A stretch of 52,464 nucleotides of DNA from the NCBI GenBank assembly GCA_009785525.1, contig WQWC01000008.1:1-52464 (forward strand). Reading direction: 5' to 3'. The stretch is from Oscillospiraceae bacterium. Its GTDB lineage: Bacteria; Bacillota; Clostridia; Oscillospirales; Oscillospiraceae. Positions within the stretch are counted from its first letter, which is position 1, and the number at the start of each line of letters is the position of its first letter. Under the pieces are notes generated by a model. That model was not told where the DNA came from. It saw only the letters and a list, made by a program, of their open reading frames with translations, and searched no databases. The position numbers and the translations under genes were made by a program. Positions 30,487 through 39,574 of the stretch are shown in pieces.

Positions 30487-31770
30487 GTGACTGTGTTAAA
30501 GTTTTACCGATATTTTTTAGAAAGCGATCTAAGATTCGTAGCACTTGCTTCTCTTTTAATACTCATTCTTTTCGCATCCGATATTATTAAAATAAAACTG
30601 GGTTTTTTCCCATCACTTCAGGCGAAATTGTCAAGAAGAATTGCGCTCAACTCCCGCATTAAGGGTATTTTTTTGTTGTCTTGCGTGTTATTTGTTACAA
30701 TATTTATTGGAATTGATAAATTTGTAAAAGCAAACTATTATCCAGAACAAATCAACAGAATTATTAACAACGATACTGTAAGCTTATTGATGCAATTTAT
30801 GATGCTTTATATTCCCATAGCATTGAGTGTTATTGCCATTACAACTATCTTTAAAGAAAAACCTTTTGGAGTTGAATTTTCTTCATATTTATCCATTCTA
30901 ACAAAGGGGTATATTCGGAACTTTATGCCCATGTTCTCACTTATTGTATTGGTAATTATAAGTTTGACCTCAATTGCAATGTATCAATTACAATTTCGAT
31001 TTACGCTTGTTTTGCTTTTCGCCTTAAGCATAGTATTTTCAATATTAATATTTTTGCACTTGCATACATATTTATTTTCATATGAAAAATTAATTAAAAA
31101 AGTAAAACTAAGCATCAAGGACTATTATACTATGTTTCCATATTATAATGACAAATTCAACACTTACGATTTTATAGGCAAGCTGTTCGACTATGGCACC
31201 TCTTTAAAGAAAGAGGAACATACCAAGATAATGGACTTTTTTGATGTAATTTTTAATATTTATGGGCAAGTTATTGTAAAATATCAAGAGCATAACAAGT
31301 GTGAAATTCCTGATATCGGAGAGATGGACGAGAAAGAAAGAACTATTTTGGTGAATAATGCAGACAACACTTTATTTGCCCAAGGCTATCTGATAGATAA
31401 TATTTGTTATCTTCTGTTTATGTTGATGCAAAAAGACGATAGAAGGCACTTTTTTCAACTGACATATTATATAAAAGACATGCATTTCGCTGCAAAAGAA
31501 CCAGATGATATTAATGATTTACCTCATAGGCAGACATACAACTTAACATATGAGGATCATATCGTCCGCAAAGAATTTCTGGAGAGCGTATCAAAACTAT
31601 ATAGACAAAAGATAGATGCTAAATACAAGAAAAACATTTTATCATCATGGATATTGGGTATAGAGGAAATGTTTTTGGAATTTGCTAACCATTTGTATGA
31701 AAAAGAAATTTCGGAGTTGCTGGCATATTTAAGAAAACAAAACGAAAAGCTTCATGCCGATAATGAATAA
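30487..31770 (+). CDS. AT-rich orphan membrane protein
   Basis: A 427-residue protein with about five or six hydrophobic helices in the first half (FVALASLLILILFASDIIKI, GIFLLSCVLFVTIFIGIDKF, FMMLYIPIALSVIAITTIF, MFSLIVLVIISLTSIAMYQL, FTLVLLFALSIVFSILIFL) and a soluble, charged, helical second half (about 205-427). I recognise no family. Codon use is strikingly AT-rich (AAA, ATT, TTA dominant) against GC-balanced neighbours, which suggests recent transfer. The start GTG 30487 has GGGGG upstream. A 16-bp palindrome precedes it and a terminator follows. It sits next to a decayed SDR gene, a plausible insertion hotspot. Confidence 0.6.
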   Translation: MTVLKFYRYFLESDLRFVALASLLILILFASDIIKIKLGFFPSLQAKLSRRIALNSRIKGIFLLSCVLFVTIFIGIDKFVKANYYPEQINRIINNDTVSLLMQFMMLYIPIALSVIAITTIFKEKPFGVEFSSYLSILTKGYIRNFMPMFSLIVLVIISLTSIAMYQLQFRFTLVLLFALSIVFSILIFLHLHTYLFSYEKLIKKVKLSIKDYYTMFPYYNDKFNTYDFIGKLFDYGTSLKKEEHTKIMDFFDVIFNIYGQVIVKYQEHNKCEIPDIGEMDEKERTILVNNADNTLFAQGYLIDNICYLLFMLMQKDDRRHFFQLTYYIKDMHFAAKEPDDINDLPHRQTYNLTYEDHIVRKEFLESVSKLYRQKIDAKYKKNILSSWILGIEEMFLEFANHLYEKEISELLAYLRKQNEKLHADNE

Positions 31771-31775
31771 AAACA

Positions 31776-31801
31776 ACCGGTGAGATAAAATTCTCACCGG
31801 T
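31776..31801. terminator. Bidirectional terminator
   Basis: ACCGGTGAGA (31776-31785) and TCTCACCGGT (31792-31801), with T-rich ends on both strands. It serves the orphan membrane gene (plus) and the ABC exporter pair (minus). Confidence 0.8.
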
Positions 31802-31830
31802 CGTTTTCTTATTTATTCGTTATATCGGAC

Positions 31831-33768
31831 TTACGACGCCTCCTCGAACTGGCTGTTGTATAGGTCAGCGTAGAATCCGCCGGCTTCGATAAGCTCGTTA
31901 TGGCTGCCGCTTTCTACTATATCTCCATCGCGCATTACCAGGATTATATCGGCGTTCCTGATTGTCGAAAGCCTGTGCGCGATTACGAACGACGTTCTGC
32001 CCTCAGTAAGTTTATCCATCGCGCGCTGGACAAGCACTTCGGTGCGCGTATCAACGGAGCTTGTCGCCTCGTCCAGAATCAACAGCGGCGAATTTTCTAT
32101 CATCGCGCGGGCGATTGTCAACAGCTGCTTCTGCCCGGCTGAGATGGTCACGTTGTCGGTAAGCAACGTATCATACCCCTGCGGCAACGTCTTAATAAAA
32201 TGGTGCAATCCAACAGACTTACAGGCATCTATAACTGCTTGATCAGTAACGTCTTTCTTGTTATAGATAACGTTCTCTTTAATCGTCCCTTCAAACAGCC
32301 ATGTATCCTGCAGGACCATGCAGAACAGCGCATGGACATTTTCGCGCGTGAGTTCTGATATCGGCACACCATCCACCTTTATCTCGCCGCTGTTGGTGTC
32401 ATAGAACCGCATCAGCAGATTTACAATCGTGGTCTTCCCCGCCCCGGTCGGCCCGACTATGGCCACTTTCTGCCCGGCTTTTATATCGGCGGAGAAATTC
32501 TTTATCACCGTTTTCTCCGGATTGTAGCCGAAAACCACATTCTCGAACTCAACATTGCCCGTTACATCTGTCAACGTCTCCGTCACGCCGCTTTCGTCCG
32601 GCATATCCTCCGCCTCCAGGAAGTCAAACACACGCTCTGCCGCCGCGGCCGCTGATTGCATTGATGTCATCGCCTGCGCCACTTGCCCCAGCGGCTGTGT
32701 GAAGAGTCGCACAAGAAACATAAACGCGACTATAACGCCGAACGTGATAGTTCCGTTAAACGCAAGTACCGCGCCGACAACACAGACGGCAACGAATCCA
32801 AAGTTGCTGACAAACGACATAACAGGCATCATCAGCCCCGAAAGAAATTGCGATTTCCAGTTCGCGTCATATAAGTCGGCGTTTATCTCGTCGAAAAACT
32901 CAGTCGCCATGCGTTCGCCGTTATATGCCTTAACCACGTTGTGTCCGGAGTATATCTCCTCAATATGGCCATTGAGTTCACCTAAGTGCCGTTGGTTGCG
33001 CCTAAAGTGTTTTTGGGAATTTTTCATAATGATACTCATAAAGAAAAATCCCATTATTGTCGCCACTATGGCCGTGACTGTCATTAAAACGTTTGTCAGG
33101 AACATAAGCAACAGCGCACCTAAAATTGAGGTGGCAGATGTCACAATCATACCTATACTCTGGTTCATCGACATAGCTATTGTATCAACATCGTTTGTAA
33201 CGCGGCTTAGAATATCGCCGAACGTGGCCGAGTCGAAGAACTTCAGCGGCAGTCTGTTGATTTTTTGGGATATCTCCGTCCGCAGACCCTGGCCGAACCG
33301 CTGCGTCGCCGTAACCATAATCATCCCCTGCGCATATGAGGCAAGAGCGCCGACGCCAAATATACAAAGAACGGTAACGCAGAGCCGCACTATCCTGTCA
33401 ACATCAATTGTGTAATCTATTCCCGCTAAGATAGTATTGGTAACATCTCTTGATACACCAGGACCAAAAAGCGTAGCCGCTGCCCCAATGAATGCGAAGA
33501 TCATGCCTACTATCAACGCCGGTGCATAGCGCCGCGCATGTTTGATCAGTTTCTTAATGGATACACTGAAATTTTTCGCCCTATCTCCGCCTTGCATACC
33601 TCGGCCGCCTCCGCCGCCGCCGAATCCTCTTTCCGGCATTTTCATCGGTCGCGGGCGCCTGCCGGATAGCCTGGCTTCTTCCTCTTCCCTTTTCTTCTCT
33701 TCTTCTATTTTTTTGGCCATTTCGGCACGCCAGTCTTTTTTCTCTTTTTTCCGTTTTTCTTTACTCAT
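31831..33768 (-). CDS. ABC exporter half-transporter, canonical ATP site (MarR-linked)
   Basis: A 645-residue half exporter. A long Lys/Glu-rich start (MSKEKRKKEKKDWRAEM) and a Gly-rich stretch precede six helices; the NBD has GPTGAGKTT, VLQDTWLFEG, ISAGQKQLL (signature with SA), LILDEATSSVDT and IAHRLST. ATG 33766-33768 overlaps the previous gene's stop (ATGA) and follows GGAGG, so I prefer it to a longer frame to 33825. It pairs with the half-transporter at 33765-35513. The Gly/Met-rich N-terminus recalls the exporter at 20435-22246, which suggests paralogous exporters. Confidence 0.9.
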   Translation of the reverse strand: MSKEKRKKEKKDWRAEMAKKIEEEKKREEEEARLSGRRPRPMKMPERGFGGGGGGRGMQGGDRAKNFSVSIKKLIKHARRYAPALIVGMIFAFIGAAATLFGPGVSRDVTNTILAGIDYTIDVDRIVRLCVTVLCIFGVGALASYAQGMIMVTATQRFGQGLRTEISQKINRLPLKFFDSATFGDILSRVTNDVDTIAMSMNQSIGMIVTSATSILGALLLMFLTNVLMTVTAIVATIMGFFFMSIIMKNSQKHFRRNQRHLGELNGHIEEIYSGHNVVKAYNGERMATEFFDEINADLYDANWKSQFLSGLMMPVMSFVSNFGFVAVCVVGAVLAFNGTITFGVIVAFMFLVRLFTQPLGQVAQAMTSMQSAAAAAERVFDFLEAEDMPDESGVTETLTDVTGNVEFENVVFGYNPEKTVIKNFSADIKAGQKVAIVGPTGAGKTTIVNLLMRFYDTNSGEIKVDGVPISELTRENVHALFCMVLQDTWLFEGTIKENVIYNKKDVTDQAVIDACKSVGLHHFIKTLPQGYDTLLTDNVTISAGQKQLLTIARAMIENSPLLILDEATSSVDTRTEVLVQRAMDKLTEGRTSFVIAHRLSTIRNADIILVMRDGDIVESGSHNELIEAGGFYADLYNSQFEEAS

Positions 33769-35513
33769 GCCCCAAGCTCCTCCTTTGACAGCTGCGAATA
33801 CGCGATTTCCTGATAAACCTCGCACGAGACCATTAGTTCATCATGTGTCCCAATACCAACGACTTTCCCTTCGTCCAGCACGACGATACGGTCGGCATCG
33901 CGTATAGTGCCGATCCTCTGCGCGACAATCAGGTTTGTCGTACCGTGAGTCTCGCGTTTCAGGGCAGACCTGAGCGCCCTGTCAGTCCTATAGTCCAACG
34001 CGGAAAACGAATCGTCGAATATGTATATTTCAGGTTGCCGGTATACGGCGCGGGCGATTGCCAGGCGCTGCCGCTGTCCACCCGATACGTTTGTGCCGCC
34101 TTGGGAGATAAGCGCATCGTACGTATCGTGCATCTTCTCAACAAATTCCTGCCCCTGTGCTATTTCGACAGCTTTCTTTATACGGTCAAGCTCTTCATCT
34201 CTTCCAAAAGCGACATTTAATGATACTGACCCCGTAAACATAACAGCCCGCTGCGGCACGTATCCCAACTTATCACGCAGCGCCTCTTGAGTGTACTCTT
34301 TTACGTCAACACCATCAATAAGCACCTGCCCCTCTGTCGCGTCGTAAAATCGCGGCACGAGATTGATGAGCGTGGACTTACCGCTTCCGGTGGAGCCTAT
34401 GAACGCCACCGTCTCACCTTTGTGCGCCTTGAAACTGATATTATGCAACACATATTCCTCGGCGTCCGGATACTTGAAGCTGACGTTTTTGAACTCAACT
34501 TCCCCAAGCACTCCTTCGGGCGACACTGTAACAGTCCCGTCGGTTATCGTCGGCTGCGTCTCCAGTACCTCGTTCACACGCTTTATAGACACCACGACAC
34601 GCGGCATCATCATAAACACCATTGTCAGCATCATAAATGACATAATAACCTGTGTCGCGTATTGCTGGAATACCACCATGTTGGCAAAAATCTCATGTCT
34701 TGCATACGGCGCGGCAGCGTCAATCAGAAACGCACCGATCCAGAATATACCGATGCCAAGTCCCATCATAATCATGCGCATAATCGGGTTCATAATCTGA
34801 AAAGCGCGGAATACGGATAAATTATTGGCGGTGAAATTATCGTTCACCTCTTCAAACTTCGCTTCCTGGAATTTTTCTGCATTATAAGCTCTGACCACGC
34901 GGATTCCGGAAAGATTCTCCCTCGTCACGCGGTTTACGTTATCGGTCAGCTCTTGAATCCTGCGGAATTTCGGCAGCACGTACATAAACAGCGATGCTAT
35001 CATAATCACAATAGCCGCTGCCATACCGCCTGTAAGAATTGTCCATGACATGTCCATGGCGGACATTCTACTGACAGCCCAGACAGCCATAATCGGCGCC
35101 TGTACGATAACATTTATACCCATCACAATGAACTGTTGAACTGCTGTAACGTCATTGGTGGTCCGCGTTATCAGGCTGGCTGTTGAGAAACCGTTTATCT
35201 CTTCCATCGAAAAACTCTCAACCCGGGTAAACACGTCCCGGCGCAGCCTGTATGAGACGCTGGCCGCCAGCTTCGCACTGAGGTAACTGCCGACTACCTG
35301 TGTGGCTACAACTCCCAGGGTGGCCAACAGCATCATTCCGCCCTGAACCCAGACGTCCCGTAAAACTCCGCCCGGCGTTGTAACGATGAGCGTAATCTCC
35401 TGCATATAGCGCGGAACCCTCAAGGTAAGCCATACCTGCAAGACAATGAACACAAGGATTACCAGAATCATCAGCCATTCCCTTGATTTAAGCCGCTTTA
35501 AAATTTTTAACAT
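33765..35513 (-). CDS. ABC exporter half-transporter, degenerate ATP site (MarR-linked)
   Basis: A 582-residue half exporter with six helices and an NBD showing GSTGSGKST, VPQRAVMFTG, VSGGQRQRL, YIFDDSFSALD and VAQRIGT. Asp replaces the catalytic Glu and Gln replaces the switch His, as in the inactive site of heterodimeric exporters. It is translationally coupled to the partner gene by an ATGA overlap and starts 3 nt after the MarR gene. The MarR-exporter-exporter order is a known drug-efflux arrangement; the substrate is inferred, not shown. Confidence 0.9.
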   Translation of the reverse strand: MLKILKRLKSREWLMILVILVFIVLQVWLTLRVPRYMQEITLIVTTPGGVLRDVWVQGGMMLLATLGVVATQVVGSYLSAKLAASVSYRLRRDVFTRVESFSMEEINGFSTASLITRTTNDVTAVQQFIVMGINVIVQAPIMAVWAVSRMSAMDMSWTILTGGMAAAIVIMIASLFMYVLPKFRRIQELTDNVNRVTRENLSGIRVVRAYNAEKFQEAKFEEVNDNFTANNLSVFRAFQIMNPIMRMIMMGLGIGIFWIGAFLIDAAAPYARHEIFANMVVFQQYATQVIMSFMMLTMVFMMMPRVVVSIKRVNEVLETQPTITDGTVTVSPEGVLGEVEFKNVSFKYPDAEEYVLHNISFKAHKGETVAFIGSTGSGKSTLINLVPRFYDATEGQVLIDGVDVKEYTQEALRDKLGYVPQRAVMFTGSVSLNVAFGRDEELDRIKKAVEIAQGQEFVEKMHDTYDALISQGGTNVSGGQRQRLAIARAVYRQPEIYIFDDSFSALDYRTDRALRSALKRETHGTTNLIVAQRIGTIRDADRIVVLDEGKVVGIGTHDELMVSCEVYQEIAYSQLSKEELGA

Positions 35514-35516
35514 ACA

Positions 35517-35954
35517 CTATACCTCTTCAAGTTTCTTTGTAATATCAACCACACGGCCGACAATGCGAATATATTCCATAGCGTCTTCTTTGCCGAGTTC
35601 GTCGAATATTATTCTCATTTTCTTCACCGCGGCTTCATGCTCTTCACGCGCTAACGCGCGGCCTTCCTCTGTTATCGAGACAAGAATTTTTCTCCTGTCT
35701 GTTTTGTCAATATCACGCTCAATATACCCCTTCTCCTCAAGGTTTCTGAGCGCTATCGCCGTCCGCGCGGAACCGTCGCGCATCATCGCGCTCAATTCAC
35801 CCGGCATTACTGTGTCGTTTTTTCGCGCTAGGTAATCTAAAATAAACATTTCACCGCGCATCATCGACCGCATCGGATTATGGCTAGGCTTCATTCCGAA
35901 AAATAATCCGCCTGTACATTTAAGCATTTCTACCACAATCGCCGAATCTTCCAA
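35517..35954 (-). CDS. MarR-family transcriptional regulator
   Basis: A 145-residue winged-helix regulator. The HTH region includes RGEMFILDYLARKNDTVMPG and SARTAIALRNLEEKGYIERD, and the wing DIDKTDRRKILVSITEEG has the conserved D-x-R-[RK] turn. I prefer TTG 35952-35954, which lies 8 nt after GGAGG; the in-frame TTG at 35960 is too close to that site. First gene of the exporter operon and probably its ligand-responsive repressor. A palindrome (35996-36005) lies between its promoter and start. Confidence 0.88.
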   Translation of the reverse strand: MEDSAIVVEMLKCTGGLFFGMKPSHNPMRSMMRGEMFILDYLARKNDTVMPGELSAMMRDGSARTAIALRNLEEKGYIERDIDKTDRRKILVSITEEGRALAREEHEAAVKKMRIIFDELGKEDAMEYIRIVGRVVDITKKLEEV

Positions 35955-35995
35955 TTTCAACCCCTCCTTTCGTGTTGTCTTTAGTTAATTTAATT

Positions 35996-36005
35996 ATTAC
36001 GTAAT
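35996..36005. promoter_or_regulatory. Candidate MarR operator
   Basis: ATTACGTAAT, a perfect 10-bp palindrome in an AT-rich leader, 25 nt downstream of the -10 box of the MarR-exporter operon. MarR proteins commonly bind such sites to repress their own operon. Confidence 0.45.
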
Positions 36006-36030
36006 TGTTTAAATATCTAAAACTTTTAGT

Positions 36031-36059
36031 ATCTTAACATATTCATATATATATGTCAA
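36031..36059 (-). promoter_or_regulatory. Promoter of the MarR-exporter operon
   Basis: Minus strand: TTGACA (36054-36059), 17-nt spacer, TAAGAT (36031-36036). Confidence 0.65.
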
Positions 36060-36126
36060 TCTAAAATCTGGCGGGAATACAAAAAAACCATTAAGTCATA
36101 CTAGAAAGAGCTTAAAATGTCAGGAC

Positions 36127-37101
36127 GTGATGATTACGCGAAAGTTCATATTCCCGCTCTTGCTGTTGGCAGTGATGCGCTGCGCTCCTCTTCAAGCTTT
36201 GGCGGAAAAAGATTACATTAAATGGGTGGACTTCAACGTCCCGAAGGACGCAATGGTAACAGCCATATCGCTGGATATTGAGTCGCAGGAGAAAGACATA
36301 AAGCTCAATTTTATAGAAATGCTGGCATATCTAGCTGCGAAAAACGGCAATAACTTCAAGGGCTATAAAAAGTCCCAGCTGATCGACCTCGCGAAAAAGC
36401 TCGAATCCGGCAAAACCATGGCCGAGCTTACCGAAAAACTGAAGCAGTATTCGTATTTTCTGGAAGCATATGCAGCGGTACTCAGCGGCTTCGTCGGCGA
36501 TTATGAGATTGAGGTTCCAGACGAATCGGGAGACGGCGTTGTCTGGGAAAAGCGATACGGCGTGAAAGTTTTTTCGCCGATTGCAAAAACTTTTCCCTAT
36601 AGTCATTACGACGACTTCGGCTCCAAGCGAACATATGGTTTCTCACGTCCGCATCTGGGCAACGACCTGATGGGTCAGGTCGGCACGCCAATTATAGCTG
36701 TTGAAAGCGGCATAATCGAGGCAATGGGCTGGAACATGTACGGCGGCTGGCGGATCGGCATCCGCTCTCACGATGCCAAGAGATACTACTATTACGCCCA
36801 TCTGCGTAAAGGCTTCCCGTATAAACTAGATCTTGAAGTCGGGGACGTCATAAAAGCAGGTGATGTCATCGGCTATCTCGGCAGAACCGGCTATAGCCGC
36901 AAAGAGGATACAAACAACATCAAGACGGCACACCTGCATTTTGGCATGCAGCTTATCTTTGACGAGTCGCAGAAAGAGAGCAACAACGAAATCTGGATTG
37001 ATGTGTACGAAATAGTCAAATTCCTCGACCGCTACAGGTCGGAAACAATCAAAGACCCGGAGACAAAAGATTACACCCGAGTCTATAATATTAAGGAGTA
37101 A
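36127..37101 (+). CDS. Secreted M23 (LytM-type) metallopeptidase
   Basis: A 324-residue exported zinc peptidase. The signal peptide (ITRKFIFPLLLLAVMRCAPL, likely cut after ALA) precedes a helical N-terminal domain (about 60-150). The catalytic domain has the HxxxD motif in RPHLGNDLMG and HxH in TAHLHFGMQL, both zinc ligands of M23 enzymes, plus a YYYYAHLRKG loop. It probably cuts peptidoglycan cross-bridges or regulates wall remodelling. GTG 36127 or ATG 36130 may start it; AGGA lies just upstream. It is followed without a gap by a 64-residue gene. Confidence 0.87.
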   Translation: MMITRKFIFPLLLLAVMRCAPLQALAEKDYIKWVDFNVPKDAMVTAISLDIESQEKDIKLNFIEMLAYLAAKNGNNFKGYKKSQLIDLAKKLESGKTMAELTEKLKQYSYFLEAYAAVLSGFVGDYEIEVPDESGDGVVWEKRYGVKVFSPIAKTFPYSHYDDFGSKRTYGFSRPHLGNDLMGQVGTPIIAVESGIIEAMGWNMYGGWRIGIRSHDAKRYYYYAHLRKGFPYKLDLEVGDVIKAGDVIGYLGRTGYSRKEDTNNIKTAHLHFGMQLIFDESQKESNNEIWIDVYEIVKFLDRYRSETIKDPETKDYTRVYNIKE

Positions 37102-37296
37102 ATGATGGAAAAGAAGAAAAAAGCGAATCTAAACACTATGGAGGACAGTCTGGGCGGCGTAGCCTCATCAAGCGACATGACCGGTCTGGAACCCACCCCA
37201 CCGATGACGGAGTTTGAATTGACGAGCTATTCCGCGCTGGGCCGCGTCCCGCTTACGGAAAAAATTCTGCGCGATAACGAGAATAAGAAAGATTAA
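37102..37296 (+). CDS. Small hydrophilic protein of unknown function
   Basis: A 64-residue protein with a Lys-rich start (MMEKKKKANLN) and a Pro/Thr-rich middle (LEPTPPMTEFELTS). It has no membrane segment and I recognise no family. Its ATGATG directly follows the M23 gene's TAA, and AAGGAG lies at the end of that gene, so the two are translated together. Confidence 0.5.
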   Translation: MMEKKKKANLNTMEDSLGGVASSSDMTGLEPTPPMTEFELTSYSALGRVPLTEKILRDNENKKD

Positions 37297-37323
37297 TAGA
37301 AGTGGCCTTTGACCGTCCGCTGT

Positions 37324-37467
37324 GCAGGGGCGACCATCCCGGTCGCCCGCGGTCGGTCGGGGGACGACCGCTCCTATGGAGCGCTGTTGTACGTTAAGGG
37401 CTGCCGAGAAAATCGGCCCGTTTTAGATTTTTGCGCACAGCAGGACGTCGAGGACGCTGTCCCCTAC
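37324..37467. repeat. Dispersed GTAGGGG hairpin element, copy g (expanded)
   Basis: Left GCAGGGGCGACCatcccGGTCGCCC, a second GGTCG... half ending CTCCTAT at 37377, and a separate right half at 37441-37467 ending GTCCCCTAC. The gene-free stretch 37297-37634 holds this element and the PadR promoter and nothing else that I can see. Confidence 0.7.
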
Positions 37468-37578
37468 GTATTTTACGCCCGTTTTTGCGGGCATTTTCCT
37501 ATTTCGCTGACGGCCAATGGCCCTCCTTACATCGTCATTTTTACATACTGCACAAAAAATTATAAATAATTTTCAAAT

Positions 37579-37599
37579 ATACCTTGACAGGCGAGGTAT
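37579..37599. promoter_or_regulatory. Candidate PadR operator
   Basis: ATACCT (37579-37584) and AGGTAT (37594-37599), an inverted repeat spanning the -35 box of the padR promoter. Position and symmetry suit autorepression. Confidence 0.45.
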
Positions 37600-37612
37600 G
37601 TTGTGTTATAAA
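37584..37612 (+). promoter_or_regulatory. Promoter of the padR operon
   Basis: TTGACA (37584-37589), 17-nt spacer, TATAAA (37607-37612). The start codon follows 22 nt after the -10 box, so the leader is short. Confidence 0.7.
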
Positions 37613-37634
37613 TATATCAGACAGGAGGTGTGCC

Positions 37635-37970
37635 ATGTCTATTGCGTCCGATCTTATACGGGGACATACAGACACCATAATTCTCGCCCGGTTGATGGGC
37701 GGCGACAATTATGGGTACGAAATCAACAAATCAATACAGCAGAAAACAGATGGAAAATATGAGCTGAAAGAAGCCACGCTCTACACAGCCTTCCGACGAT
37801 TGGAACAAGCGGGGTGTATTTCATCCTACTGGGGGAACGAGCGTACAGGCGCCCGCAGGCGGTATTACAGCATTACCGATTCCGGCCGCGATACCTACGA
37901 AAAACTTATCCGGGAATGGCAGTCGGCAAAAGAGATGATCAACAAACTGATTGAAACGGAGGAAGACTAA
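37635..37970 (+). CDS. PadR-family transcriptional regulator
   Basis: A 111-residue PadR protein. The winged helix shows ILARLMGGDNYGYEINKSI, then LKEATLYTAFRRLEQAGCIS and the wing segment ARRRYYSITDSGRDTYEKL. ATG 37635-37637 follows AGGAGGTG. The next gene has the HAAS domain typically paired with PadR, and two DUF4097 genes follow. This set is a known regulator plus envelope-protein module in Bacillota. It probably represses the operon from the site at 37579-37599; the inducer is unknown. Confidence 0.92.
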   Translation: MSIASDLIRGHTDTIILARLMGGDNYGYEINKSIQQKTDGKYELKEATLYTAFRRLEQAGCISSYWGNERTGARRRYYSITDSGRDTYEKLIREWQSAKEMINKLIETEED

Positions 37971-37971
37971 A

Positions 37972-38634
37972 ATGGAAGATAAGCTTCGCAGATATGTAGA
38001 AGGGCTTTTTGAGGAAACGGCCCCCACAAAAAAGGCCGTTGAGCTACGAGAAGAAATGATCCAGAACCTGCAAGACAAGTACAAGGACCTGATAGCTGAG
38101 GGAAAAACGCCGGAGGCAGCGTACAACATCGTAGTCGCGGGCATTGGCGACGTTGGTGCATTAATAAAAGAATTGGAGGACAATACTATGCCGGATATCG
38201 AAAAATACCAGGAGGCCCAAAGCAAATCGGCCATGCTTACAGCAATTGCGGTAATGATGTACATACTCAGTGTACTCCCGCTTATTATGCTCTCTCTGTT
38301 TGGTAACAGAAATTCAGCCACCATTGGATTGCCTATTATGTTTGTCATGGTTGCCGTGGCAACAGGGCTTCTTATCTATAACAGCATGTCAAAACCTAAG
38401 TACAATAAAGAATCCGACACTATGGTTGAAGAATTCCTTGAATGGCAGTCAGAAACGGACGAGCGCAGGACTTTGCGCAAAGCGGTTTCAGGTATGTTGT
38501 GGTCTATCGTTGTGGTTGTGTATATTATCGTCAGCTTCGCGACGCATATGTGGCACATAACATGGGTCATCTTCGTCCTGGCCGGTGCACTTGAGTCGCT
38601 TATCAATATCCTGTTCACGCTAAAAAAGAAATAA
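37972..38634 (+). CDS. HAAS/DUF1700-type membrane protein
   Basis: A 220-residue protein one nucleotide after padR. Residues 1-65 (MEDKLRRYVEGLFEETAPTK ... PEAAYNIVVAGIGDVGALI) form the HAAS or permease-prefix domain, a helical module that accompanies PadR regulators. Four hydrophobic helices follow (about 82-105, 110-130, 170-190 and 195-212). The role is probably signalling at the membrane to or from PadR; this is inferred from context. ATG 37972 overlaps no gene and has GAGGAAGA upstream. Confidence 0.8.
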   Translation: MEDKLRRYVEGLFEETAPTKKAVELREEMIQNLQDKYKDLIAEGKTPEAAYNIVVAGIGDVGALIKELEDNTMPDIEKYQEAQSKSAMLTAIAVMMYILSVLPLIMLSLFGNRNSATIGLPIMFVMVAVATGLLIYNSMSKPKYNKESDTMVEEFLEWQSETDERRTLRKAVSGMLWSIVVVVYIIVSFATHMWHITWVIFVLAGALESLINILFTLKKK

Positions 38635-38647
38635 GGAGGCGAGACTT

Positions 38648-39547
38648 TTGTCAAAGACTAAAATTGTTACAATTATTTGTTTGGTAATCACCGCACTTGT
38701 ACTTTCGGGACTCGTCACCTGGCTTATTTTCGGCCCCGTGTTCAACTCCGGCGAAGGTAGATTTGGTTTTAATTTCAACTTCGGCGTTGGGTCGTTTGAT
38801 GTTGCGGAGACTCATAATGTTCCCATTGACAACGTGACTTCCCTGTCCATCGACTGGACTGCGGGCAGGGTGACCATAGTACCTCACCATGGCAACGATA
38901 TTCAGATAACGGAATTTAGCCAGCGCGAACTTCGCGATGGTCAACAGCTCCGTCTCAGCGTCTCCGGCGGAACGGTTACGGTGAATTACACTGAATCCCG
39001 TGTTCTCCGGAATATGCCGTCAAAAAACCTTGAAGTGCTCGTCCCGTACACACTTGCCGGGAATTTTGACGACATAAACATCACAACAGTTTCCGGCAGA
39101 ATCGAACTCACCGGCCTTCGTGCCCAGACGATTTCGGCCAGATCCACATCCGGCAGGGTCGAGGTGCGCGACACTCATGCCACAGAGCTTGAGTTACGAA
39201 GCGTGTCAGGCCGTGTTGAGGTCTTCAGTTCTAGTGCGGACACCCTGAGTACAAACTCCACATCCGGCAGGCTGTATATGTCCGGCGAATTCGACACCGT
39301 CACCGCCAGAAGCGTTTCTGGGAGAATCGAGTTTATAAGTGACAATGTCCCCTCAAGCCTGAGCGCAAGTACAACATCCGGCAGAATCTCCGTCACTGTG
39401 CCATCCGGGGAGCCTGTCAGTATCCACCACAGAACGACGACCGGCAGATTCACAAGCGCAATACCGATCATCACAGGCGGTGGAGCCGACGCGCAGTTCA
39501 ACCTTTCAAGCACAAGCGGCAGAATTGAGATTTTTGACCTGGGATAA
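38648..39547 (+). CDS. DUF4097 beta-repeat protein, membrane anchored
   Basis: A 299-residue protein: one N-terminal helix (IVTIICLVITALVLSGLVTW) and a long outside domain of short beta repeats with a recurring S-G-R-[IVL] turn (VSGRIEL, TSGRVEV, VSGRVEV, TSGRLYM, VSGRIEF, TSGRISV). This is the right-handed adhesin-like DUF4097 fold. The start is TTG 38648 behind AGGAGG. It is paralogous to the next gene in its first half (SIDWTAGRVTIVPHHGN versus SIEWVSGDCSITPYDGN). Likely role in envelope stress sensing or protection; not proven for the family. Confidence 0.85.
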   Translation: MSKTKIVTIICLVITALVLSGLVTWLIFGPVFNSGEGRFGFNFNFGVGSFDVAETHNVPIDNVTSLSIDWTAGRVTIVPHHGNDIQITEFSQRELRDGQQLRLSVSGGTVTVNYTESRVLRNMPSKNLEVLVPYTLAGNFDDINITTVSGRIELTGLRAQTISARSTSGRVEVRDTHATELELRSVSGRVEVFSSSADTLSTNSTSGRLYMSGEFDTVTARSVSGRIEFISDNVPSSLSASTTSGRISVTVPSGEPVSIHHRTTTGRFTSAIPIITGGGADAQFNLSSTSGRIEIFDLG

Positions 39548-39574
39548 GTTATAAGACGTTTAGGAGGGGTGTAT

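Noticed and set aside
37309-37569. 86-codon frame after the 64-residue gene
   Set aside because: It is mostly repeat copy g read in frame, without family similarity or a ribosome site.
39080-39530. Short tandem DNA repeat (acatccggcag-like)
   Set aside because: It is the coding trace of the S-G-R turns in the DUF4097 protein, not an independent repeat.
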